From Planctomycetaceae bacterium (GTDB taxonomy: Bacteria > Planctomycetota > Planctomycetia > Pirellulales > Thermoguttaceae), in NCBI GenBank assembly GCA_003509805.1, contig DOMV01000225.1, forward strand, positions 1,424-8,774: a stretch of DNA of 7,351 bases, in the 5' to 3' direction. Of the stretch, positions 1-5,400 are shown in pieces. The notes below the pieces were generated by a model. It was not told where the DNA came from. It did no database searches and saw only the letters and a list, made by a program, of their open reading frames with translations. Position numbers and translations under genes: made by a program. Each line of letters opens with the position of its first letter. Position 1 is the first letter of the stretch.

Positions 1-962
1 GTTTTGCACTCCGGGGCGATGTCGGGAAAAATCGGGTCGTCTTCTCCGGCGGGGTCGCGGCCGACGGCGCCATCGGAAAACTTTGCGGCGGTCAAACGAA
101 AGACGGCGACTTGGAAGAGAACGTCGTCGTGATATCCGGCGGCAGGGTGGTCGGCGATGTGTACGGCGGCGACGCCGATGCGGACGGCAGCGCAACGGGA
201 AACCGGGTGGAAGTGACCGGCGGCGAACTTCTCGGATTCGTCAACGGCGGCGGTGTCAGCGGAGTCGGGATCGCACGAAACAACCGGGTGACGGTTTCCG
301 GGGGGAAAATCGGAATGGGCGTCGCCGGCGGCTTCGCCCATTTTGTCGGCGGCGCGCGACGGGAAACAGCCGGGAAAGGCGAGACAAACAGGGAGAAAAA
401 AACGAATTCGGCGATGGAAAACAGCGTCCGGATTTCAGGTGACGTCGAAATCGAGGGGCATGTTTCCGGCGGTTTCGTTCTGGATTCGGAAGGTTCGGCC
501 ACCGGAAATTCGGTTGAAATCTCCGGCGGTACGATCCGGGGAAACGTCTATGGTGGCCGTGCTTTCCGCGGTGATGCGTGCGACAACACGGTTGTGATTT
601 CCGGGGGAGCGATCAAGGCCCGGGACGATGTCGTCTATGCCGGTTATGTCCATGAACCGAAGAGCGGTCGGGCGACCGGAAATACGATCACGCTTTCCGG
701 TTCACCCGATCTTGCAACGATCACGCTGCACGGCAACAACCGCCCGACATGGCAAACGGACGGAAACACCTTGAATTTCAAGGGGTTCCGGGGAACCATT
801 CGCGGCTTTTCGCATTTCCAGGAAGTCAATGTCGACAAAGACAGCGTCGTGACCGTAACCGGTGACGGTCCGCACGAGATTCTCATCGTGAACAACGAGG
901 GCCAAATCGTCTTCGAAAAACCCGTCTCCAACCCTGGCGCTTTCATGCGTGGGAAACGGTGA
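1..962 (+). CDS. Repeat-rich surface protein, beta-helix/autotransporter-passenger-like (5' partial)
   Basis: The reading frame is open from the first complete codon (base 3) to the TGA at 960-962 with no stop, so the gene begins upstream. The TTG at 111 is unlikely to be its start, because the same repeat pattern continues upstream of it. The protein consists of about eight imperfect repeats of 25-45 residues, each starting N-x-V-x-(I/V)-(S/T)GG and often followed by G-x-V-(Y/N/S)-GG, for example near 117-170, 201-254, 282-330, 421-470, 508-555 and 583-610. Gly/Asn/Val-rich repeats of this sort are typical of predicted right-handed beta-helix passengers of secreted or autotransporter surface proteins. 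The last part (NTLNFKGFRGTIRGFSHFQEV, about 760-825) resembles the passenger end in such proteins. No beta-barrel, anchor or sorting signal follows; the protein ends soon after in NPGAFMRGKR. One repeat (about 330-415) carries a charged insertion rich in Arg, Lys and Glu. Function is unknown; adhesion or surface display is inference. The gene is separated from the glycan genes by a promoter. Confidence 0.75.
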   Translation, partial: FALRGDVGKNRVVFSGGVAADGAIGKLCGGQTKDGDLEENVVVISGGRVVGDVYGGDADADGSATGNRVEVTGGELLGFVNGGGVSGVGIARNNRVTVSGGKIGMGVAGGFAHFVGGARRETAGKGETNREKKTNSAMENSVRISGDVEIEGHVSGGFVLDSEGSATGNSVEISGGTIRGNVYGGRAFRGDACDNTVVISGGAIKARDDVVYAGYVHEPKSGRATGNTITLSGSPDLATITLHGNNRPTWQTDGNTLNFKGFRGTIRGFSHFQEVNVDKDSVVTVTGDGPHEILIVNNEGQIVFEKPVSNPGAFMRGKR

Positions 963-1202
963 GTATCTGCGCAGAATAGCTGAAATAGAGTGCCTGGGCA
1001 ATGGTTATGTCATACCCTCGTCAAAACCGCCCGGCGCAAAATCGCGGCAAACTCCTCTTGATTAAAATTCAAGATTGGCCTATGATTGTCGCCCGTGTAT
1101 CGTGCGGCGGGCTGTTCATGGAGTCGCTTGGACGCCCGAAAGAAGTATAGTGAGAAGCGCGGGCCGGCGAAATTTCAGATAAAAATTTACCGATTGAAAC
1201 AC
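963..1202. other. Intergenic region/5' leader of first glycosyltransferase
   Basis: These 240 bases contain no convincing gene. No clear terminator hairpin with a T run follows the stop at 962. The frame of the downstream glycosyltransferase stays open back to a TTG at 1086, but the peptide this would add has no resemblance to a GT2 N-terminus. The second half therefore looks like an untranslated leader of about 110 bases after the promoter at 1058-1086. No Shine-Dalgarno sequence is visible before the ATG at 1203. Confidence 0.5.
1058..1086 (+). promoter_or_regulatory. Putative sigma70-type promoter for first glycosyltransferase
   Basis: TTGATT at 1058-1063 and TATGAT at 1081-1086 are separated by 17 bases, matching the sigma70 consensus at 4 of 6 and 5 of 6 positions. 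The -35 box overlaps an inverted repeat, CTTGA (1057-1061) and TCAAG (1069-1073), which could be an operator. Predicted transcription starts near 1093 and would give a leader of roughly 110 bases. Confidence 0.5.
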
Positions 1203-2405
1203 ATGTCCGCACAGAGTTCCCCAAAAGTGACCGTCGTCGTCCCCGTTTATAACGTGGCCAAGTACCTGCGCGCGTGCATGGATGCCATTGTCCACCAGAC
1301 GTTGACCGATATCCAGATCATTTGCGTGAACGACGGTTCGAGCGACGAATCGTTGTCGATTCTGCGCGAATATGAAGCGAAAGACGGACGCATTTTCATC
1401 ATCGACAAAACGAACGGCGGTATTTCCTCGGCCCGGAATGCGGCTTTTCCGCATATTCGTGGAAAATACACGCTTTTCGTCGATTCCGATGACATCGTCG
1501 ATCTCGAAGTCGCTCGCAAAACCTATTACAGGGCCGAAGAAACACAGGCCGACATGGTCGTGTTTTACCACGACATCCGGCACGACGGGTCGGTTTATAC
1601 AAAAACCAATAAAAACCTGGATTGCCTGCCGATCGGCGTTTTCGATACGCTTGAGGACCGGTTCGAAAAGGTCGGCCTGGAATATACGTACCCGTGGTGT
1701 AAACTGTTGAAAACAAGCTGTTTTCTCGACAACGGGATCGTTTTTCCGGAAGGTTTGGTCTTCGAGGATCTCAGTTTCCACTGGATGATGCTGGTGAGCG
1801 TCGAACGGATCGCCGTATTGCCGGAAAGACTGTATCATTATCAACGCCATCCCGGCTCGATCAGCGCCGTCAAGAACCACCGGCACCTGGACATGATCGC
1901 GATTTTCGACGTCATTCGCGATTTTCTCGTCGAAAAAGGACTTTTCACCGGCTGGATGAAAGATTTTTACGTCCGTACCCGCGTCCAGACGTTCGGAGCC
2001 TTGTGCGGACCGCCTTATCGAAACCGCCTCGGGTTGCTTCCCCGACACTTCGCCGCAAAAATCCGTGCGGCTTTTACCGAAGAGGATATCCGTTTTCTTC
2101 AAAACGACAAGACGCTCCGTACGACCACCCGGAACGATCTCTACGAGTTGATGGGGATGTCGATGCCCGCCAAAGTGTTCAATGTCGCCAGGACGCTGAT
2201 TCGCGGGCTTGTCCGCCCGATCGAACGGCGCCTCAAAGCGGTCCTGTTCCGTAAAAAAATGAAGGGCGATCATGTCATGCATCTCCGTGTCCGTGAATTG
2301 AGTGATATCGTCTGCCGGCTTTCCGAAGAATGCGTCGCGTTACGCGGGGAACGCGAAGCGGAAAAACACCTTTCCATGGAACGCATTACAAAACGTGCGG
2401 CTTGA
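1203..2405 (+). CDS. Family 2 glycosyltransferase (GT-A fold)
   Basis: A 400-residue cytoplasmic enzyme predicted to transfer a sugar from a nucleotide-sugar donor during surface polysaccharide assembly. Visible GT2 landmarks are VVVPVYN at residues 11-17, the nucleotide-binding NDGSSD at 43-48, NGGISSARNAA at 71-81, and the metal-binding DSDD at 94-97. The probable catalytic FEDLSFHW is at 187-194, followed by YHYQRHPGSIS at 211-221. These match the WcaA/EpsJ-like branch (PF00535). After about residue 230 the sequence is not recognisable; it ends in a basic, Arg/Lys/Glu-rich helical tail (about 335-400) that may be a coiled coil or a membrane-surface contact. No transmembrane helix is seen. 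The ATG at 1203 was chosen over the in-frame TTG at 1086 because the conserved beta1 strand starts only 8 residues after it. Donor and acceptor cannot be read from sequence. It has its own promoter upstream and a terminator downstream, so it is a separate unit from the later glycosyltransferases. Confidence 0.9.
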   Translation: MSAQSSPKVTVVVPVYNVAKYLRACMDAIVHQTLTDIQIICVNDGSSDESLSILREYEAKDGRIFIIDKTNGGISSARNAAFPHIRGKYTLFVDSDDIVDLEVARKTYYRAEETQADMVVFYHDIRHDGSVYTKTNKNLDCLPIGVFDTLEDRFEKVGLEYTYPWCKLLKTSCFLDNGIVFPEGLVFEDLSFHWMMLVSVERIAVLPERLYHYQRHPGSISAVKNHRHLDMIAIFDVIRDFLVEKGLFTGWMKDFYVRTRVQTFGALCGPPYRNRLGLLPRHFAAKIRAAFTEEDIRFLQNDKTLRTTTRNDLYELMGMSMPAKVFNVARTLIRGLVRPIERRLKAVLFRKKMKGDHVMHLRVRELSDIVCRLSEECVALRGEREAEKHLSMERITKRAA

Positions 2406-2419
2406 AACCGTTCATGCCT

Positions 2420-2450
2420 CCCGTCGCTTTCGTTCGACGGGCCGTTTTTT
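2420..2450 (+). terminator. Rho-independent terminator after first glycosyltransferase
   Basis: CCCGTCG (2420-2426) pairs perfectly with CGACGGG (2435-2441) around an 8-base loop. After CCG comes a run of six T (2445-2450). It begins 15 bases after the glycosyltransferase stop codon, the expected place for an intrinsic terminator, and separates that gene from the parB unit. Confidence 0.8.
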
Positions 2451-2505
2451 CAAACCGGCAATGGGAACGCACGACGGAGAACGTATACCGGAGACGCGAT
2501 GAAAA

Positions 2506-2525
2506 CGGACTTTCGGCCAAGTCCG
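2506..2525 (+). other. Hairpin in the region upstream of parB
   Basis: CGGACTT (2506-2512) and AAGTCCG (2519-2525) form a perfect 7-bp stem with a 6-base loop. No T run follows, so it is not a typical terminator. It lies in otherwise non-coding sequence between the terminator at 2450 and parB. It could be an operator or an RNA structure; the role is unknown. Confidence 0.35.
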
Positions 2526-2614
2526 CCTGCCGTACTCCATCGGCCCCAACTTTTGTTAATGTAAGAATTTACGCGGATCGTCCGAGCGGCAAGCGATTGT
2601 TTCGCGGGAGGATT

Positions 2615-2650
2615 ATCATGCTGTTTATCATGCCGATTATCATGCCGTTT
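2615..2650 (+). repeat. 12-bp direct tandem repeat, three copies
   Basis: Three adjacent 12-base units, ATCATGCTGTTT (2615-2626), ATCATGCCGATT (2627-2638) and ATCATGCCGTTT (2639-2650), differ at only one or two positions. They lie 29-64 bases before the parB start. The unit length keeps the reading frame and yields the repeated residues in the possible leader peptide described separately. Confidence 0.8.
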
Positions 2651-2659
2651 ACGGTATAA
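2618..2659 (+). other. Possible 13-residue leader ORF before parB
   Basis: An ATG at 2618 lies 6 bases after GGGAGG (2606-2611), the best Shine-Dalgarno-like sequence in the window. The frame reads MLFIMPIIMPFTV and stops at TAA 2657-2659, 19 bases before the parB ATG. All but the last four residues come from the 12-bp repeat. It could be a leader peptide that couples translation to parB. It could equally be a chance reading of a repeat, since the TAA lies inside a TATAAT box. There is no evidence of expression. Confidence 0.25.
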
Positions 2660-2660
2660 T
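2655..2660 (+). promoter_or_regulatory. Possible -10 box for the parB operon
   Basis: A perfect TATAAT hexamer lies 18 bases before the parB ATG. No good -35 box is found 16-18 bases upstream, as that segment is the 12-bp repeat. If used, transcription would start about 12 bases before the ATG and give a very short leader. Use of this box and expression of the 13-residue ORF from it are mutually exclusive. Confidence 0.35.
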
Positions 2661-2678
2661 GACAGAGAGACGAATACC

Positions 2679-3659
2679 ATGACACGGGAAAAACGATTGG
2701 GACGCGGTTTGGAAGCGCTCCTGGGAAAAGTCGCGGCGAGCGAACAGAAAAGCGATTCGGGTAATTATGAAACGGCCTACGCTCCCACGCTGAAAGGGGT
2801 ACACCGTTCGGACGATCCGGAATGGGCTCTCCAGCAATCCCTGGCCCATCGCGCTCCGGGACGGATCGACATCATGCTCGTCGACGTCAATCCGTACCAG
2901 CCCCGTAAAGAGTTCGCGGACGCGGAACTTGATTCCCTCGCCGAAAGCCTGCAAACGCACGGAATGCTTCAGCCGCTGGTCGTGCGGAAAACCGGCGACC
3001 GTTACCAATTGATTGCCGGAGAACGCCGTTTTCGCGCAGCCCTCCGCGCCGCCTGGACCGAAATTCCCGTACATGTTTTGAACGTCGACGATCGGCAGAT
3101 GGCCGAACTGGCGCTCACCGAAAACCTGCAACGGGTCGATCTGAACGCGATCGAGAAAGCCAACGCGTTCGCCCGGTACCTCGACGTGTACGGCGGAACG
3201 CATGAGGAATTGGCCAAGCGGCTGGAAATCGATCGTTCGTCGGTTTCCAACCTGTTGCGACTCCTTGAACTGCCCCCCGAAATACAAGCTGCGCTCAACC
3301 AGGGACTCGTCAGTTTCGGCCACGTCCGGGCACTGCTTTCCCTGCCGGCGCCGCAACAAATCGACATTTCCAAACGAATCGCCCGGGAAGGTTGGAGTGT
3401 CCGCCAAACGGAACAATTCGTCAAGGAAATCGCGGAATGGAACGAACGGGGAGCCGAGTTCGGCGGCGAACGTCCGGGACCGGAGAAAAAGACGCCGGAA
3501 AAAAGCGTCCATTTGGAGGCGTTGGAGCAGGAGTTCCGCAATCGCCTCGGCACGAAAGTCAAACTTTCGCTGACCGACGGCAAAGGAAAAGGCAAAATCA
3601 CGATCCCGTTCTCCTCGAACGATGAGTTTGAGCGGCTTTACAAAATGCTTTGCCGGTAG
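2679..3659 (+). CDS. parB: ParB/Noc-family chromosome partitioning protein
   Basis: A 326-residue ParB, a normal length for chromosomal family members. These are CTP-dependent DNA clamps that load at parS, spread, and with the ATPase ParA segregate origins. Domains in order: an N-terminal ParA-contact segment RLGRGLEALLG (residues 6-16); a non-conserved linker to about 60; the ParB/Srx CTP-binding domain (about 62-155) with NPYQPRKEF (71-79), GERRFRA (114-120) and TENLQR (147-152); a helix-turn-helix core with EELAKRLEIDRSSVSNLLRL (176-195) and GHVRALL (214-220); SVRQTE (240-245); a charged linker; and a C-terminal dimerisation domain (about 277-326). All key motifs appear intact. The start has only a weak GA-rich RBS (CAGAGAGA near 2663-2670), but its position is fixed by the conserved N-terminus. 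No parA lies within the window. parB is followed after 32 bases by a fucosyltransferase gene on the same strand, an unusual neighbourhood. No consensus parS (TGTTTCACGTGAAACA) was seen. Confidence 0.95.
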   Translation: MTREKRLGRGLEALLGKVAASEQKSDSGNYETAYAPTLKGVHRSDDPEWALQQSLAHRAPGRIDIMLVDVNPYQPRKEFADAELDSLAESLQTHGMLQPLVVRKTGDRYQLIAGERRFRAALRAAWTEIPVHVLNVDDRQMAELALTENLQRVDLNAIEKANAFARYLDVYGGTHEELAKRLEIDRSSVSNLLRLLELPPEIQAALNQGLVSFGHVRALLSLPAPQQIDISKRIAREGWSVRQTEQFVKEIAEWNERGAEFGGERPGPEKKTPEKSVHLEALEQEFRNRLGTKVKLSLTDGKGKGKITIPFSSNDEFERLYKMLCR

Positions 3660-3693
3660 CACCATGCCGGTAGTACCATACCGATAGTACCAT
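3652..3693 (+). repeat. 14-bp direct tandem repeat (three copies) spanning the parB stop and GT11 start
   Basis: Units GCCGGTAGCACCAT (3652-3665), GCCGGTAGTACCAT (3666-3679) and ACCGATAGTACCAT (3680-3693) are adjacent and nearly identical. The parB TAG (3657-3659) lies in the first unit, and the GT11 ATG (3692-3694) is formed by the end of the third plus one base. Each unit also contains its own TAG, so the array places stop codons in several frames. No Shine-Dalgarno sequence precedes the GT11 ATG, so initiation may depend on termination of parB translation. Confidence 0.9.
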
Positions 3694-4573
3694 GATCGTC
3701 GTCAAAATTCATGCGGGACTTGGAAACCAGTTGTTTCAATATGCGATGGGAAAAGCGCTTGCGCATCGCTTCGGTTGCCCCTTTTTAATCGATACGCGAC
3801 GGGCCGGTTCCCACCGGGAGATCGGGATCCACGCATTCAATATCGAAGCCGAAACGGTGGCCCCGAAGATCGCCCGGCGGCTTGAGCGAAGAAAAACACA
3901 GTGGGTGCGTCTCGTCAAATTGTTTACCGGTCGCGACATCCGTGAAGGGGCCTCGCACTTCATCACGAATTTGACGCCGGACGAGTTGAACGCCCTGTCG
4001 ATCGATCCCGGAACGGAGGATTATTATTTTGACGGTTATTACCAGTCGGCCCGCAATTTCGAAAGCATCGCCGACACGATTCGACGAAACCTGACCCCCC
4101 GGGTACCGCTCGAAGGGGCGAACGCGGAGCTTGCCTGCCGGGCCGCCGAATGTCCTTCCGTGAGTTTGCATGTGCGCCGCGGAGATTATTTCTCGCCGAA
4201 ATACCAGGCAACCTTCGGGGTGCCGCTGACCGATTACTACCATAACGCGATGCGCCGCATGGCCGAGTGGATCGGCAATCCGCATTTTTACGTCTTTTCG
4301 GACGATCATGACTGGGTGCGCCGAAATTTGCGTTTCGAGCATCCGGTTACGTTCGTCGAAGGAAACACCGGCAAGAAAACTTATTGCGACATCCTCTTGA
4401 TGAGCGCGTGTCGAAACCATATCACGGCAAACAGTTCCTTCAGTTGGTGGGGAGCCTGGTTGAATCCGCGTCCCGAAAAAAAGGTCGTCGTGCCTCATCC
4501 GTGGTTCCTCAAACCCGAATGGATACCGGTGGACATCATCCCCCCGGAATGGACCGTTCTTCCGGCTTTTTGA
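3692..4573 (+). CDS. Family 11 glycosyltransferase, alpha-1,2-fucosyltransferase type
   Basis: A 293-residue enzyme, typical in length for bacterial GT11 (FutC/WbsJ-like) proteins, which move L-fucose from GDP-fucose onto a galactose or similar residue in alpha-1,2 linkage. Motifs: GLGNQLFQYA at residues 9-18, FDGYYQS at 113-119, the donor-binding LHVRRGDY at 159-166, VFSDD at 201-205, and NSSFSWWGAWL at 247-257, which together cover the conserved GT11 signature. It has no signal peptide or membrane segment and should act in the cytoplasm on lipid-linked glycan. The start is the only in-frame ATG after the stop at 3671-3673, and the conserved strand begins at residue 2. It follows parB by 32 bases and precedes the next glycosyltransferase by 26, suggesting one mRNA. 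Fucose as the actual donor sugar is inferred from the family; no GDP-fucose synthesis genes are in the window. Confidence 0.93.
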   Translation: MIVVKIHAGLGNQLFQYAMGKALAHRFGCPFLIDTRRAGSHREIGIHAFNIEAETVAPKIARRLERRKTQWVRLVKLFTGRDIREGASHFITNLTPDELNALSIDPGTEDYYFDGYYQSARNFESIADTIRRNLTPRVPLEGANAELACRAAECPSVSLHVRRGDYFSPKYQATFGVPLTDYYHNAMRRMAEWIGNPHFYVFSDDHDWVRRNLRFEHPVTFVEGNTGKKTYCDILLMSACRNHITANSSFSWWGAWLNPRPEKKVVVPHPWFLKPEWIPVDIIPPEWTVLPAF

Positions 4574-4599
4574 TCGATCCCGGAACCGGGGATTCGGCT

Positions 4600-5400
4600 A
4601 TGAAAATCTCGTTGATCATCACGACATACAACTGGAAGGAAGCGCTGGGACTGTGCTTGCAAACGGTACTCGAACAAACTCGTTTACCGGATGAGATCAT
4701 CATCGCAGACGACGGTTCCCGGGAGGATACGGCCGCGTTGATCGGCGCCTATCGGCAAAAATCCCCGATTCCCGTGATTCATTCATGGCAGCCGGACGAG
4801 GGGTTTCGTTTGGCGACGTCGCGCAACCGTGGAATCGCCCGGTCGTGCGGCGAATACATCATCATGATCGACGGGGACCTGCTGTTGCACCGGAAATTTT
4901 GCGAAGACCACCTCCGAAACGCCACACCGGGCTTCTGGGTCCAAGGTACGCGAACGCATTTGACGCCGGAAAAATCCGGGGAGATTTTCCGAACCGGGGA
5001 TACCCGGATCGGTTTCTGGGGCGGCGGCGTCACGCGGCGCAAAAATACGATTTATTTCCCCCTGCTCAGCCGCTTCTGGAAAGGCAATCAAAAATCGGTC
5101 AACGGGAGCAACCTCGCTTTTTGGAGGGCCGACGTCCTCGCGGTCAACGGTTTTAACGAAGCATTCGTCGGCTGGGGAGCCGAAGACGTCGAATTCATCG
5201 CCCGCATGACCCATCGCGGCATCCGACGCCGGAATATCCGCTTTCAGGCCCTTTCCTATCACCTGTACCACGAGGAACGGTCCCGGGAAATGCTGGAGGT
5301 CAACAGGGCGATTCTGGAGGAAACGCGACGGACCGAATCGCTCCGCTGTGCGAAAGGAATCGACGCTTACCTGGATGAACGGGAATGTGATGCCGTCTGA
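4600..5400 (+). CDS. Family 2 glycosyltransferase with galactosyltransferase-like C-terminal domain
   Basis: A 266-residue GT-A enzyme, presumed to add a hexose to the growing surface glycan. Motifs: LIITTYN at residues 5-11, the nucleotide-binding ADDGS at 36-40, DEGFRLATSRNRGIA at 66-80, the metal-binding DGD at 91-93, and GWGAEDVEF at 191-199. The last is the hallmark of the C-terminal region shared with beta-1,4-galactosyltransferases (PF02709); its ED pair is the likely catalytic base. HLYH (221-224) may be a metal ligand region. The ATG at 4600 was chosen because it starts the first beta strand (MKISLIITTYN) and has GGGGA at 4588-4592, seven bases upstream. The frame remains open back to 4384, but that part overlaps the GT11 gene and is not GT-like. 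Its end overlaps the likely start of the ligase-like gene by 11 bases, indicating translational coupling. The sugar specificity cannot be read from sequence. Confidence 0.92.
   Translation: MKISLIITTYNWKEALGLCLQTVLEQTRLPDEIIIADDGSREDTAALIGAYRQKSPIPVIHSWQPDEGFRLATSRNRGIARSCGEYIIMIDGDLLLHRKFCEDHLRNATPGFWVQGTRTHLTPEKSGEIFRTGDTRIGFWGGGVTRRKNTIYFPLLSRFWKGNQKSVNGSNLAFWRADVLAVNGFNEAFVGWGAEDVEFIARMTHRGIRRRNIRFQALSYHLYHEERSREMLEVNRAILEETRRTESLRCAKGIDAYLDERECDAV

Noticed and set aside
92..502. Minus-strand and other + strand frames over the repeat protein
   Set aside because: Gly/Ser-codon repeats in a GC-rich gene leave other frames open; those translations are Arg/Pro-rich and meaningless.
1086..1202. 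Upstream TTG start extending the first glycosyltransferase by 39 residues
   Set aside because: The extension is not GT-like, and the TTG overlaps the predicted -10 box; the ATG at 1203 fits the family N-terminus.
1116..2282. Long minus-strand open frame (388 codons) opposite the first glycosyltransferase
   Set aside because: It is a shadow of the GT2 gene; the His/Asp/Val-rich translation shows no family motifs.
2615..2650. CRISPR-like or iteron array
   Set aside because: The three 12-bp units are contiguous with no spacers and no replication gene is nearby; simple tandem duplication explains them.
2649..3665. Long minus-strand open frame (338 codons) opposite parB
   Set aside because: The + strand encodes an unmistakable ParB across the same span; the antisense translation has no recognisable domain and is a product of GC-rich codon use.
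4384..4599. Upstream extension of the second GT2 into the GT11 gene
   Set aside because: It would overlap the conserved GT11 C-terminus by almost 200 bases; the ATG at 4600 begins the first conserved strand and has an RBS.
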